Below, piece by piece: positions 16,272 to 25,949 of a stretch of 64,000 nt of DNA. The notes beneath the pieces are model-generated. The model did no database searches. It saw only the letters and a program-made list of their open reading frames with translations, and was not told where the DNA came from. Numbering within the stretch: the first letter of the stretch is position 1; each line of letters opens with the position of its first letter. The position numbers and the translations under genes were made by a program. This DNA comes from Marinobacterium halophilum. GTDB taxonomy: Bacteria > Pseudomonadota > Gammaproteobacteria > Pseudomonadales > Balneatricaceae. The DNA lies in assembly GCF_003014615.1 (NCBI RefSeq), contig NZ_PYGI01000001.1, positions 186,001 to 250,000 on the forward strand. The letters are read 5' to 3'.

Positions 16272-18032
16272 TCAGCTTTTGCGCGGTGCCGGGCGACGCG
16301 CAGGTGCTTTACCGCTGGGAGCCTGATTGCGCGGACGGCGAGGAGTTGATGACTCCTGCCAGGGGCGCAGGTCCAGACGCTGACCACAGACGCGCGCACG
16401 CTTCAGGGTCTGCAGCTGGCCGGCTTCCAGATCTTTCGGCAGGTCAACGCAGCTGAATTCATCAGCGATGTTGATACGACCGATCAGGCGGCTTTCAATG
16501 TTGGCTTCATTGGCGATGGCGCCAACGATGTTGCCCGGCTTAACGCCATGCAGGTGACCAACACCGATCCAGTAGCGTTCCATGCCTTCGGACACAGGAT
16601 CCTGGCGCGTAGCAGCACCACGACGGGGGCGTTCGCCACCGCGCTCACCGCCACGTTCGTTACGTTCCGGGCGCTCGCGTACCTGACGGTTCGGGTCCTG
16701 CTCGTTTTCGTTCATCCACAACGGCTTGTCGGCGTGCATCAACGCCAGTGTTGCGGCCATCAGCTGTTCTGGTGACAGTTCCGATTTTTCCTGCAGAGCA
16801 GCAATCAGCGGCTCATACTCGCTCAAGTCGGCTTTTTCAGCAGCGGCCAGGATCTTCGTCTGCAGGCGCTCGGCGCGCAACAGGTTGATCTCTTTGGCGG
16901 TCGGCATCTGCAGTGTTTCCAGCGGCTGGCGCGTGGTGCGTTCAAGCTGCTTGAGCAGACGCTGTTCGCGCGGTGCTACGAACAGGATTGCATCACCACT
17001 ACGGCCAGCACGGCCAGTACGGCCGATACGGTGGATGTAGGATTCGTTATCGTAAGGGATGTCGTAGTTGATAACATGACTGATACGTTCAACGTCCAGA
17101 CCACGGGCAACAACGTCAGTAGCGATAACGATATCGAGCTCGCCTTTCTTCAGTTTGGAGACGATGCGCTCACGCTGTACCTGCGCGATATCGCCGTGCA
17201 GAGCTGCAGCCGGGAAGCCCGCGCGGGTCAGTTCGTCTGCCAGGGTTTCGGTCGCAGTTTTGGTGCGTACGAAAACCAGGGCTGCTTCATGTTCGTGCTG
17301 TTCCAGGACGCGGGTCAGTGCCTGGGTTTTGGTCATGCCACGCACGGTCCAAACGCGCTGGCGGATAGTGCTGGCCGTTGCGGTCTGAGCCTGAATTTTG
17401 ATCAGGGCCGGATCGTTCAGGTAGTTTTCCGCGATGTGACGGATCGCCTGCGGCATGGTGGCCGAGAACAGGGCGATCTGGCGCTGAGCGGGGGTGTGCT
17501 GCAGAACCCATTCGACGTCGTCGATGAAGCCCATGCGCAGCATTTCGTCGGCTTCGTCGAGGACCAGAGCCTGCAACTTGTCCAGCTGCAGTGTGCCGCG
17601 ACGGATGTGGTCCATGACGCGGCCCGGAGTGCCGATGATAACCTGTGCACCACGACGCAGGCCGCGGATCTGGCTGTCATAGCCCTGACCACCGTAGATG
17701 GACAGCGTGCGCAGTCCCGGCAGGTGCTTGGAGTACTTTTCACAGGCAGTCGCCACCTGCAGAGCCAGTTCGCGCGTCGGCGCAAGAATCAGCATCTGCG
17801 GATGGTTAGCTGCGGTATCGATGCGCTGCAACAAAGGCAGTGCGAATGCGGCTGTTTTGCCAGTACCGGTCTGAGCCATGCCCAGCAGATCTCGCCCCTC
17901 AAGCAGCGGAGGGATACTCCGAGCCTGGATCGGCGATGGAGTTTCGTAGCCAACGTCGGCCAGAGCGTTGAGAATAGGGGCGGACAGTCCCAAATCGCCA
18001 AAGGTGGCGGGGCTGGTATCAGTGTTGGACAT
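16272..18032 (-). CDS. deaD: DEAD-box ATP-dependent RNA helicase DeaD/CsdA
   Basis: The 586-residue protein has all core motifs: Q-motif (TPSPIQARSIP), motif I MAQTGTGKTA (near residue 53), DEAD (near 158), SAT (near 190) and HRIGRTGRAGR (near 330). After the helicase core there is a charged RGG-like linker and a DbpA/CsdA RNA-binding domain (YWIGVGHLHGVKPGNIVGAI), ending in a basic tail. CsdA unwinds rRNA and mRNA structures in ribosome assembly and cold adaptation. E. coli DeaD has 629 residues. It is monocistronic here, with a purine-rich AAGAGGAGGAG stretch in its leader. Confidence 0.93.
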   Translation of the reverse strand: MSNTDTSPATFGDLGLSAPILNALADVGYETPSPIQARSIPPLLEGRDLLGMAQTGTGKTAAFALPLLQRIDTAANHPQMLILAPTRELALQVATACEKYSKHLPGLRTLSIYGGQGYDSQIRGLRRGAQVIIGTPGRVMDHIRRGTLQLDKLQALVLDEADEMLRMGFIDDVEWVLQHTPAQRQIALFSATMPQAIRHIAENYLNDPALIKIQAQTATASTIRQRVWTVRGMTKTQALTRVLEQHEHEAALVFVRTKTATETLADELTRAGFPAAALHGDIAQVQRERIVSKLKKGELDIVIATDVVARGLDVERISHVINYDIPYDNESYIHRIGRTGRAGRSGDAILFVAPREQRLLKQLERTTRQPLETLQMPTAKEINLLRAERLQTKILAAAEKADLSEYEPLIAALQEKSELSPEQLMAATLALMHADKPLWMNENEQDPNRQVRERPERNERGGERGGERPRRGAATRQDPVSEGMERYWIGVGHLHGVKPGNIVGAIANEANIESRLIGRINIADEFSCVDLPKDLEAGQLQTLKRARVCGQRLDLRPWQESSTPRRPRNQAPSGKAPARRPAPRKS

Positions 18033-18172
18033 GCTTTGAGTTATACCTGGGTCTTAAGAGGAGGAGAAAGACTGCGATATACACTTACAACTGCAGTTCT
18101 TTCTAATAATAAGCGTCAAATTATACGCACCTTGAAAGGCTGCGTCCACCTAAACCGTTATTGGCGGCACGC

Positions 18173-18943
18173 TTAGCGCGCATCCGCCCGGGTGAAATGG
18201 TTATAAATACTGATGAGTTCGTCCTCGCTGAAGCGCACGATGACCAGCTGTTGGCCGGGATAAATGACATCCGGGTTGTGCCCCAGAAGTCCCTGCTGAT
18301 AGTTGAAAACCCAGGTGTCCTGGACTTTCCGTTTCAGCAGGTGACCGAGCCAGGAGCTGCGCTGATCAGCCAGAGGCTCGTCGGCATCGGCGGGAATTTG
18401 AGCGCTTAGCAGGCGTGAACGGTCTTCGATACGGATGCCGCGGGTGAAGGTTTCGATCAGGCCCTGATGGATGATTCCCCATAGCCCCTGTGCGTCCGCA
18501 TTGCCAACCGAATGAACGTAGAATATCTCGTCGGCAGCCTGGTCCGGGTTATTGAGCAGTTCTTGCAGGCGCAAGCGGTCTTGAGGTGTCAGGTTGTACG
18601 GTTGTGCGGTTGTCGGCGTATTACCAGGCGGCAGGTCGGCTGCATAGCTGGTGGCATTGCCGTTCTGTGTAGGTTCCAAACCTGCCGAGATTGCGTTTTC
18701 CTGTGCGGGAGGCGGGAGCTGTAACAACTGGCTACCGGTTACAAAATGGTCGGCCTGGGTGATGTCGAGAGTGTCATCAGCGGCTTGCCGAGTCAGGCTT
18801 TTGATATGCTGGCGCGCCTCTGTCCGTGTGTGCTCCGAAATGGCATCGGGTAGCGGGCCGGATGGCATCTGTTCGGCGGGCATAAAACGGTATAGCGCCA
18901 GGGCGGCCACTATAATGGTGAGCAGGATGACCAGACGTTGCAT
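18173..18943 (-). CDS. Membrane-anchored hypothetical protein, LysM-like end
   Basis: This 256-residue protein has one N-terminal membrane helix or uncleaved signal (residues 4-21) and a long, proline-rich polar region (about 100-120). The C-terminal part contains DTWVFNYQQGLLGHNPDVIYPGQQL, resembling the end of a LysM repeat. It is probably periplasmic and held to the inner membrane. I do not recognise the family. It ends about 140 bases upstream of deaD on the same strand, and the leader of deaD lies between. Confidence 0.6.
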   Translation of the reverse strand: MQRLVILLTIIVAALALYRFMPAEQMPSGPLPDAISEHTRTEARQHIKSLTRQAADDTLDITQADHFVTGSQLLQLPPPAQENAISAGLEPTQNGNATSYAADLPPGNTPTTAQPYNLTPQDRLRLQELLNNPDQAADEIFYVHSVGNADAQGLWGIIHQGLIETFTRGIRIEDRSRLLSAQIPADADEPLADQRSSWLGHLLKRKVQDTWVFNYQQGLLGHNPDVIYPGQQLVIVRFSEDELISIYNHFTRADAR

Positions 18944-19169
18944 AAGGGCGCTACCTGAATGTTTGCGAACGATAGGAATACCTTAGTTGAGAACGCATTG
19001 AGGTAAAAGCGTTCAATTCAATCGAGGTTGGCCAATGCGCCGCCAGCCGGGCCTGGCAGTTCAGCTGAATGGACACTGCATCGCCGTTGCGTGTTGATTA
19101 AGGTTCGATTGCATTGCTTATGAAAAATCGTTTTACTGACACCATCAACAGGGTAAAGGAAAGCCGACT

Positions 19170-19883
19170 ATGAACTCCGTGTTCGTCGAACAGTTGAAAC
19201 GTATCCGTCATCTGGCGGTATTTTTGCTGTTGTTGAACGTTGTGGCCTTGGCACTTGCTGCCGGGGGGGACTCGAGCGTAGTACTGGTGGCTCTGCTTGT
19301 CGTATTGCTACTGACTACGTCGGGCTTGCTGTTTGTATTGCGTAACCGCAGCATGACATGGGCAGCGACTCAGGAGCACGAGCCGTTGCTGGCGATTGAC
19401 CCCAACACGGGTATCGCCACGGAGTATTGGTATCATCATATGCTGGCGCTCGAATGCCGTCGTGCTGTGCGTGAATTCTCACCCTTGACGGTGTTGTGCA
19501 TCGACCTGGGCGAGAAGGTAGAGCGCCGCCACCTGCTGGAGTTGGTGCGTGTGCTGGGCGAGGAATTTTCACGTCCGGGTGATCTGATCGGATGGAATGC
19601 GGACCGGGCGATCGGTGCCGTGCTGCCATCCACGAATGAAAATGCCAACCAGCTGGTTAAACGTTGCTTTGAGCGCATCAAGGGGCACGAAGCCACAGCC
19701 GATCTGCCGTTGCATATCGTGGGTAAAACCTTTCAGCCGCGTGGCGACCTTAACCTCGGTAAAGTGCAGCAGCAGCTGGATTTGCACCTGCAGCATGCCT
19801 TGCAAGACGAGCCCGGCGTTTATTTTCATGCGGAAGATGTCACCGACCCCGCCACCCCGGGCATAACCTATACGGATTCATGA
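19170..19883 (+). CDS. Membrane protein with degenerate GGDEF-like domain
   Basis: The 237-residue protein has two membrane helices (residues about 14-30 and 36-57) followed by a cytoplasmic domain that reads like a GGDEF domain. IDPNTGIATEYWYHHMLALE matches the D-x-LTGL start, and DLIGWNADRAIGAVLPSTNENA matches the region where RxGGDEF and the LPxT strand should be. The GGDEF residues themselves are replaced (NADRA), so it should not make cyclic di-GMP and may be a binding or structural relic. Its TGA overlaps the tmcA ATG (ATGA at 19880-19883), so the two genes are translationally coupled. Confidence 0.7.
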   Translation: MNSVFVEQLKRIRHLAVFLLLLNVVALALAAGGDSSVVLVALLVVLLLTTSGLLFVLRNRSMTWAATQEHEPLLAIDPNTGIATEYWYHHMLALECRRAVREFSPLTVLCIDLGEKVERRHLLELVRVLGEEFSRPGDLIGWNADRAIGAVLPSTNENANQLVKRCFERIKGHEATADLPLHIVGKTFQPRGDLNLGKVQQQLDLHLQHALQDEPGVYFHAEDVTDPATPGITYTDS

Positions 19884-21970
19884 CTAGTATCGATTCGGCA
19901 CTGACCGCCTTCAGACGGCGATTGAGTGCGTCCCGTCAGCGTGTATTGATCTGGGTTTGTGGCGAGCTTGAATGGTGCCGTGCGCAACTTGCCGGACCGT
20001 TGGCCGAGTGCGTGCAGGGGCGCGGAGTGTTGCTAAGCGATCAGTCGGTCGCGGGGCTGCAGCCAAACAGTGCCCGCCAAGCGGCGGAAAGATTGGGGCA
20101 GACGCTGGATTTTGCCATTGTCGACGCGTTTTCCGGTTTCAATCCTAATGCATTTGGTCAGCTCTGTGGCGCGGTTGAGGGCGGTGGTTGCCTGATATTG
20201 ATGACTCCTGAGCCGCAACAATGGATGCAGTTTGCCGATCCGGAATATGCATCCCTGTGTGTAGAGCCTTACCGGCCCGAACAGCTGGAAGGGCATTACT
20301 TGACGCACCTGGTACAGATGCTGCGACACTCTGAGCAGCGGGTGTTGTGGGCGCAAGGGTGTGATCCTGTCTTCCCGGCGACGTTACCGCCGGTATCCAT
20401 GTCTGCGGCTATACCTTACCCCTGCCGCAGTTCTGATCAGGCGGATGCGGTTGCACATATTCTGCGTGTCGCCGGTCATCGGCATCAACCTCTGGTGCTC
20501 AGCGCGGACCGTGGGCGCGGCAAAAGTGCTGCCCTGGGCATAGCGGCCGCTCAATTGCTGGGTGAGGGCAAGCGTGTTGCAGTAACCGCAATATCACGAC
20601 AGGCGATTGCGGCGCTGTTGGAGCGAGTGGCAGAGCTGGCACCGGAGGTTGATGGGCAGCTGGTCTATTACCGCCCGGATGAGTTGCTGCAGGCGCAGAT
20701 TGAAGCGGACGTGTTGCTGGTTGACGAAGCCGCTGCCATTCCGACACCAGTGCTGACTCGGTTGCTGCTACGGTATTCTCGTGTTGTGTTCGCCACGACT
20801 CTGCATGGCTATGAGGGCAACGGGCAGGGCTTTGCATTGCGCTTCTTGCGTCTGTTGCGTAAGCGTTTCCCCAAGTGTCAGGAATATCGCCTGACGATAC
20901 CGATCCGCTGGGCCGGACCTGACCCGCTGGAGCAGCTTAGTAACCGTATGCTGCTGCTGGATGTTGATGTGGCGATGCCGGTGGGCGATACGTCGCCAGC
21001 CGAAATCGAGCGTGTGCCAGCTTCCGTGCTGGCGACAGACACTGCCTTGTTGCGCAGTGTGTTCGGTCTGTTGGTATTGGCGCATTACCGTACAACCCCC
21101 GGCGACCTGCGTATTCTGCTCGACAGTCCCAATGTGATGATCTACGTGATGCGCCGTGCCGGAGTTCCAGTAGCCTGTGCGCTCATAGCGCGAGAGGGAC
21201 CACTGGCGAAGGCGTTGGCTGATGCCGTTTGGGAAGGACGTCGACGCCCGCGCGGGCACCTGTTGCCGCAGACGTTGATTGCGCAGGAAGGTTGGTCTGA
21301 GGTGGCGCCCTGGCGTGCTTGGCGCGTTGTCCGCATTGCCGTGCATCCGGATCTGCAGCAGCAAGGCCTTGGGCAGCAATTGTTGCGGCAGATTGAGCAG
21401 GATGCGTGCGCAGAGTGCGTGGATTACCTGGGGGCAAGCTTTGCTGCCAGTGAGGATCTGTTGCGCTTTTGGCAGGGCAGCGGGTTTGTACCGCTGCGCC
21501 TGGGCGAGCAGCGTGATCCGGTGGCAGGGACGCATGCGTTACTGGTGCTGAAGCCATTGTCCGCGGCGGTAGTGGCATGGCTGCCAGAGGCCCGTAACTG
21601 GTATCGTCAAAGCGTATTGCAGCGGTTGCCGGTTGCACTGCAGGATTTGGAAGCGGAGCGCCTGCCTGCATTGTTGCACGGTACGGTGGCTGCTGTTGAA
21701 CTGTCAGCGCCGTGGCGTGAACGTGTACGTGGTTTCACCCGAGCGCAGCGCACACTGGAAAGCAGCCTGCTACCGTTGACGACGTTGCTGCAGGCCAGTG
21801 TTCATCATTGGGATCGGTTATCATTGGCGCCCGCTGATCAGCGCCTGTTGTGTGGCCGTATCCTGCGTCAGCAACCGGTGGCAGCCATCACCGAACCCGC
21901 CGGCAGGCGTGCGCAGCTGGAGCGGCTGCGCCATCTGTGTGACATACTGCTGAGCTGTGTGACGGACTAG
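19880..21970 (+). CDS. tmcA: tRNA(Met) cytidine acetyltransferase TmcA
   Basis: The 696-residue enzyme (E. coli 671) makes N4-acetylcytidine at the wobble position of elongator tRNA-Met, using ATP and acetyl-CoA. It has an N-terminal DUF1726-like part, a RecA-like helicase domain with Walker A DRGRGKSAALG (near residue 211) and VDEAAAIPTPVL, and a GNAT domain with RIAVHPDLQQQGLGQQLL (near 483). The C-terminal region is tRNA-binding. Its start overlaps the upstream GGDEF-like gene and its stop overlaps the stop of the convergent gene on the other strand (CTAG). Confidence 0.94.
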   Translation: MTSIDSALTAFRRRLSASRQRVLIWVCGELEWCRAQLAGPLAECVQGRGVLLSDQSVAGLQPNSARQAAERLGQTLDFAIVDAFSGFNPNAFGQLCGAVEGGGCLILMTPEPQQWMQFADPEYASLCVEPYRPEQLEGHYLTHLVQMLRHSEQRVLWAQGCDPVFPATLPPVSMSAAIPYPCRSSDQADAVAHILRVAGHRHQPLVLSADRGRGKSAALGIAAAQLLGEGKRVAVTAISRQAIAALLERVAELAPEVDGQLVYYRPDELLQAQIEADVLLVDEAAAIPTPVLTRLLLRYSRVVFATTLHGYEGNGQGFALRFLRLLRKRFPKCQEYRLTIPIRWAGPDPLEQLSNRMLLLDVDVAMPVGDTSPAEIERVPASVLATDTALLRSVFGLLVLAHYRTTPGDLRILLDSPNVMIYVMRRAGVPVACALIAREGPLAKALADAVWEGRRRPRGHLLPQTLIAQEGWSEVAPWRAWRVVRIAVHPDLQQQGLGQQLLRQIEQDACAECVDYLGASFAASEDLLRFWQGSGFVPLRLGEQRDPVAGTHALLVLKPLSAAVVAWLPEARNWYRQSVLQRLPVALQDLEAERLPALLHGTVAAVELSAPWRERVRGFTRAQRTLESSLLPLTTLLQASVHHWDRLSLAPADQRLLCGRILRQQPVAAITEPAGRRAQLERLRHLCDILLSCVTD

Positions 21971-23334
21971 TACTGTTGCAGAATCACCATCAACCCCGTG
22001 ATCGTTTCGTCATTCTCCAGACGCAGGGGGAATGCCTCCAGCAGTCGTATCTGTAACCTGTAACGTTCTGCCAGGGTTTCGATATGGCTACGGCTGTGGC
22101 GGTAGCGTCCAGAAGAGTGCAGGCTGACGTCATTGTCATACGTGGTGTGCTCGACCGTGAATGCAAACAGACCGCCGCTATTCAGTACGTTGGGCATCTG
22201 TGCCAGTATGGGGTCAAGGTTGCCGGTATAGATGAGGACGTCGGTGGCGGTAATCAGATCGACTGCGGTCATGTCCGACAGATAATCCGTCAGCGAGCGG
22301 CATGCCAGTTCATCATATACCTGCTTGTCGGCCGCCAGTCGCAACATCTGTTCCGACAGATCGCAGCCGCTGAGTCGGCGGACAGAGAGTTGCTTGCGCA
22401 GTTCAATGCCACACAAGCCGGTGCCGCAACCCAGATCGACAGCGTCAATGTGTGTGCCCCCCAGCAGCGTTGCCAAGTGTTGGCAAAGCTGCTGAGGTGC
22501 TTGATAGGCCAGGCGGTCCTGCAGGCGGTGCTCAAACTGGTCGGCATGGGTGTCATAGAGGCTGCGCACATAGCTGGGCGGTGCGGCTGTTGTGCAAGTA
22601 CCGTTGGCGGCATCCAGCAGGTGGCGCAGGCTCAGGTTTTCCGGATCGGCATGTGCGGCGACCTTGTAAAGTGGAGTGGCTGCCTGCGGATAACCTTCTT
22701 CGGCAATATAGTCTGCGCACGCTATCAGCTGGCCAGCGTCAGCTCCTGACTGTTGCCAAGTGGCGATGACCGTATCGCTGTGCCCCAGCAGGCATTGATT
22801 CAATGCGTATTCATGCAGTCCTTCTATACTTTCATCAGAGACGTGCAGCATATCCAGGGCGTCCTGATAGCGGCCGAGGTGGCGCAAGGCAACGGCGTGA
22901 AAGAGCTGAGCGTCGTCTTGAATGGCCAGCTGTGGCGTATGCTGCAGGTGGGCTATGATGGCCTGCCACTGTTGTTGTTGCTCCATCAGGCTCAACAGAT
23001 TCAAATGAAAGGCGGCCTCGTCCGGCTGCAGTTCGACTGCCTTATGGCATGCCTCCAAAGCTTGCTCAAGCTTGCCCCGAGCCTGCAGAACCAGTGCCAG
23101 ATTGTTCAGCGCTTGTGCTTTGAATCGTGGCTGCCGGGTTTGTTGTACGGCCTTGTTCAGCTCTTTGGTAGCGACCAGCAAATTGCCGCTCTTGAAGAGA
23201 ATCAGGCCCAACAGATGGCGAGCATTGAAATCATCCGGCCGGTGGGCCAGGTGCTGTGTGCAGATGGCGCGAGCGGCGCTCCACGCGCCCTGATTCATCA
23301 GGGATAATGCTTCACTCAGGCTGGGTAATGACAT
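21967..23334 (-). CDS. TPR-repeat SAM-dependent methyltransferase
   Basis: The N-terminal half has tetratricopeptide helices (for example NARHLLGLILFKSGNLLVAT and ALNNLALVLQARGKLEQALE). The C-terminal part has a class I methyltransferase fold with motif I VDLGCGTGLCGIEL (near residue 298) and SGCDLSEQMLRLA. Similar TPR-methyltransferases are described as trans-aconitate-methyltransferase-like; the substrate here is unknown. I chose the ATG at 23334 (455 residues), because the longer frame to 23463 overlaps the divergent gene and begins with a non-conserved stretch. Its stop overlaps that of tmcA by four bases. Confidence 0.8.
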   Translation of the reverse strand: MSLPSLSEALSLMNQGAWSAARAICTQHLAHRPDDFNARHLLGLILFKSGNLLVATKELNKAVQQTRQPRFKAQALNNLALVLQARGKLEQALEACHKAVELQPDEAAFHLNLLSLMEQQQQWQAIIAHLQHTPQLAIQDDAQLFHAVALRHLGRYQDALDMLHVSDESIEGLHEYALNQCLLGHSDTVIATWQQSGADAGQLIACADYIAEEGYPQAATPLYKVAAHADPENLSLRHLLDAANGTCTTAAPPSYVRSLYDTHADQFEHRLQDRLAYQAPQQLCQHLATLLGGTHIDAVDLGCGTGLCGIELRKQLSVRRLSGCDLSEQMLRLAADKQVYDELACRSLTDYLSDMTAVDLITATDVLIYTGNLDPILAQMPNVLNSGGLFAFTVEHTTYDNDVSLHSSGRYRHSRSHIETLAERYRLQIRLLEAFPLRLENDETITGLMVILQQY

Positions 23335-23450
23335 GGCAGACTCATCAAACAGAACACAAGAGCAGAGGATACTAGTCAAGACGGGACGAAATGCCAATGC
23401 GTTTGCTGTAGTGGCGACGTGATGATCATTGAGCGGGAGAGGGAATAATA

Positions 23451-24002
23451 ATGAAGATTGCAATCATCGGTCTTGCGCTTAGCGTGATGGTGGCGCCCGC
23501 TTGGGCGGACAAGCCGGAATGGGCGGATAAATCCAAAGAGAAGCAAGAATACCGCAAGGGTGAACACAGTGATCGTGATGACCGGGAGTATCGTGGTTCC
23601 GAACGCCATGAGACACGCACGGATGCGCGCCGGCTGTCATCGTTGACGGAGCGGGAGCGGTATGAACTGCGTGATATCGTGCTTCGGGAACACTATGGCG
23701 TACGTCCTGAAGGTGGGCACTATCGAGGGTTGCCGCCAGGATTGCAGAAGAAACTGGAGCGTGGCGGGCGTCTGCCGCCGGGCTGGCAGGACAAGGTTCG
23801 GCGTGGCGAGGTATTGGATGCAGAGTTGTATCGTTCGGGTGAACGCTTGCCTCGAGAGTATCTTGACCGTCTTGGGCATGGTTCGGAAGCTGCAGAGCTG
23901 ATTCTGTTGGGTGACCGCATTGTGCGGGTTGCCGAGGGGCGGGGAACGGTATTGGATGTTGTTGAGTTGACGGACAAGGCAATGGATTTGCTGGGCAACT
24001 AA
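23451..24002 (+). CDS. CigR-like periplasmic protein
   Basis: The 183-residue protein has a cleavable signal peptide (residues 1-19, ending APAWA), a highly charged region (about 20-65), and the repeated pattern LPPGLQKKLERGGRLPPGW. This is followed by GDRIVRVAEGRGTVLDVVEL, as in the CigR/RcnB-type envelope protein group. In Salmonella, CigR is an inner-membrane anti-virulence factor; the role here is unknown. It is divergent from the TPR-methyltransferase gene, with a GGGAGAGGGA-rich ribosome binding region. Confidence 0.65.
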   Translation: MKIAIIGLALSVMVAPAWADKPEWADKSKEKQEYRKGEHSDRDDREYRGSERHETRTDARRLSSLTERERYELRDIVLREHYGVRPEGGHYRGLPPGLQKKLERGGRLPPGWQDKVRRGEVLDAELYRSGERLPREYLDRLGHGSEAAELILLGDRIVRVAEGRGTVLDVVELTDKAMDLLGN

Positions 24003-24030
24003 GTACGGTTGGCACTCAGTTACCCAGTCA

Positions 24031-24060
24031 GGGCAGGTGTTTAGCCTGCCTTTCTTTTCT
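24031..24060 (+). terminator. Terminator of the CigR-like gene
   Basis: GGCAGG (24032-24037) pairs with CCTGCC (24045-24050), followed by TTTCTTTTCT. It overlaps the 3' end of the convergent glrR gene. Confidence 0.6.
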
Positions 24061-25441
24061 TCTCGGCCAGCTTGAGCACTTCTTGCTGCGCAGCCAGCGC
24101 CGCTTTTGCACTGGCTTTAAACTGAGCCGCTTCCAGCTCATGTTTGTTCAGCAGTTTGTAGAAGTCGGTCCGATTGCGCTGCGCAATACGTGCCGCATGG
24201 GTCACGTTGCCTTCGGTGATCTGCAGTACCTTGATCAGGTAGCGGCGTTCGAAGTCGGCGCGGGCTTCGTTAAAGGACGGAATGACCTGCTCCTGATTGG
24301 TCAGCGCCTTGGATACCAAGCCTTCTGGAATGATTGGAGAGGGGCTCAAAGCCACAACCTGTTCCATCACGTTTTCCAGTTGGCGAACGTTGCCCGGCCA
24401 GGCCGCCTGAGCCAGCAGGTGCAAAGCGCCGGGAGAAATGCCACGGACCTTGCGGTTGTGCTTCTGTGCCGCCTGGGACAGAAAGTGCCGTGCCAGCAAC
24501 GGAATGTCTTCCGGTCGCTCGCGCAGGGGTGGCAGTTCCAGATTGACGACGTTGAGGCGGTAATACAGGTCTTCCCGAAACTCCTGGCTCAGCATCGCTG
24601 ATTCCAGGTTGCGATGCGTTGCGGAAATGATGCGTACGTCAATGGGCGTGCTTTGCGTCGAGCCGACCGGACGAATGGTACGCTCCTGAAGTGCGCGCAG
24701 CAGTTTGACCTGCAGGGAAACCGGCATGTCACCGATCTCGTCGAGGAACAGTGTGCCACCCTGTGCTGCCCGGAACAGGCCTTCGTGTTGATTGACTGCG
24801 CCGGTAAAGGCACCTTTGGTGTGGCCGAACAGCTCCGATTCAAGCAGCTGCTCAGGCAGGGCGCCGCAGTTGATAGCAATGAACGGCTTGTCGCGGCGTG
24901 AACTTACCTTGTGAATAGCCTTGGCGACCAGTTCCTTGCCGCTGCCACTGGGGCCGGTAATCAGGACGCTGACGTCGGATGCCGCTACGCGCTGGGCCTG
25001 GTCAAGTACCTGTTCCATGCGGTCGCTGTGGCTGATAATTCCGGCGCGCCAGCTCTGATCGCGATTGCGTTGTGAGCTATCCAGTGCGGCCCGCACTGTA
25101 TCCAGCAGATGCTGTTTGTCGATCGGCTTGGACAGGAAGCCGAATACGCCTTTCTGGGTCGCTTCGACGGCTTCTGGGATCGAGCCATGGGCGGTAATGA
25201 TAATAACAGGCAGGTCGGGCTGCTCTTGCTGAATACGGGAAAAGAGCGTCAGGCCATCCATGCCATCCATTCGCAAGTCGGTGAGTACAAGATCAAAGCT
25301 GTGTTGACGAATCAGGGCAAGTGCCTGGTCTCCGCTTTCGGCGCAATTGATTTCGTAGCCTGATGCCTGTAGCCGCATTTCCAGCAGCCGCAGCAGGGCG
25401 GTATCATCATCGACCAGCAGAATGTTGGGGTTTGACGTCAT
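24041..25441 (-). CDS. glrR: Sigma-54-dependent response regulator GlrR/QseF
   Basis: The 466-residue NtrC-type regulator has a receiver domain (1-120) with phospho-acceptor aspartate in [11 protein letters not shown] (near 55). Its AAA+ domain has [15 protein letters not shown] (Walker A, near 165) and the sigma-54 contact loop GAFTGA (near 210). A C-terminal Fis-type helix-turn-helix (about 407-434) has a lysine/alanine-rich tail. It is the last gene of the glrK-qseG-glrR operon, starting three bases after the qseG stop. In enterobacteria this system controls glmY and envelope functions; targets here are unknown. Confidence 0.92.
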   Translation of the reverse strand: MTSNPNILLVDDDTALLRLLEMRLQASGYEINCAESGDQALALIRQHSFDLVLTDLRMDGMDGLTLFSRIQQEQPDLPVIIITAHGSIPEAVEATQKGVFGFLSKPIDKQHLLDTVRAALDSSQRNRDQSWRAGIISHSDRMEQVLDQAQRVAASDVSVLITGPSGSGKELVAKAIHKVSSRRDKPFIAINCGALPEQLLESELFGHTKGAFTGAVNQHEGLFRAAQGGTLFLDEIGDMPVSLQVKLLRALQERTIRPVGSTQSTPIDVRIISATHRNLESAMLSQEFREDLYYRLNVVNLELPPLRERPEDIPLLARHFLSQAAQKHNRKVRGISPGALHLLAQAAWPGNVRQLENVMEQVVALSPSPIIPEGLVSKALTNQEQVIPSFNEARADFERRYLIKVLQITEGNVTHAARIAQRNRTDFYKLLNKHELEAAQFKASAKAALAAQQEVLKLAEKKRKAG

Positions 25442-25444
25442 CTG

Positions 25445-25948
25445 TCAGTGCTCCTCACGCTGTCGCGTTATTTGTCGTTCCAGGTCCGTCAGGGCATCGA
25501 CCTGACGCTGTAGTTCATCTACTTTCAGTGTTTGCGTATCCAGTTGTTCCAGTTGTTCCAGCTGGAGCTGTAGTTGGCGAGTACGCAAATACAGGTACTG
25601 GCTGGTACTGCATGACGCAGGACCGGTGTTCAATTGAATCAACAATTCATGTGCCCGCTTCAGCTGCTCCGGTGATTGCCCGGGAGTGCTGATAAGCAGT
25701 GCGTGCAGTATTGTTTGTTGTCTGCGCTCTGCGTCAATAAGGAGCTTGCGCTTATCTTCAAGTGTAGACGAAATGTAACGGTGTTCAAAACGTAACCATT
25801 CACTTAAATGCTGCTCATCAAAGGTACATGCCGGTGTCGGCATCGCCGCTGTACGCGGGACATCAGGCAGTGTCTGCCCGATACGCTCAATAAGCTGGCA
25901 TCCGGCAAGCAGTGAAAGACTGAGGCCGAGTAAAAGTTGTCGTATCAC
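25445..25948 (-). CDS. qseG: QseG-like outer-membrane lipoprotein
   Basis: The GTG start at 25948 gives a 167-residue lipoprotein with signal sequence and lipobox LLAGC (cysteine at about residue 17). The mature part is helical, with an arginine/glutamine-rich coiled coil at the C-terminus (LQLQLEQLEQL...LTDLERQITRQ). In enterobacteria QseG binds and activates the kinase GlrK. The start is one base after the glrK stop, and three bases separate its stop from glrR, so all three are translated together. The longer in-frame ATG at 26053 lies inside glrK and lacks a signal sequence. Confidence 0.75.
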   Translation of the reverse strand: MIRQLLLGLSLSLLAGCQLIERIGQTLPDVPRTAAMPTPACTFDEQHLSEWLRFEHRYISSTLEDKRKLLIDAERRQQTILHALLISTPGQSPEQLKRAHELLIQLNTGPASCSTSQYLYLRTRQLQLQLEQLEQLDTQTLKVDELQRQVDALTDLERQITRQREEH

Positions 25949-25949
25949 G

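Noticed and set aside
17031..18176. 381-residue frame opposite deaD
   Set aside because: It lies almost wholly antisense to the conserved helicase, and its residues mirror the helicase codons without domain features.
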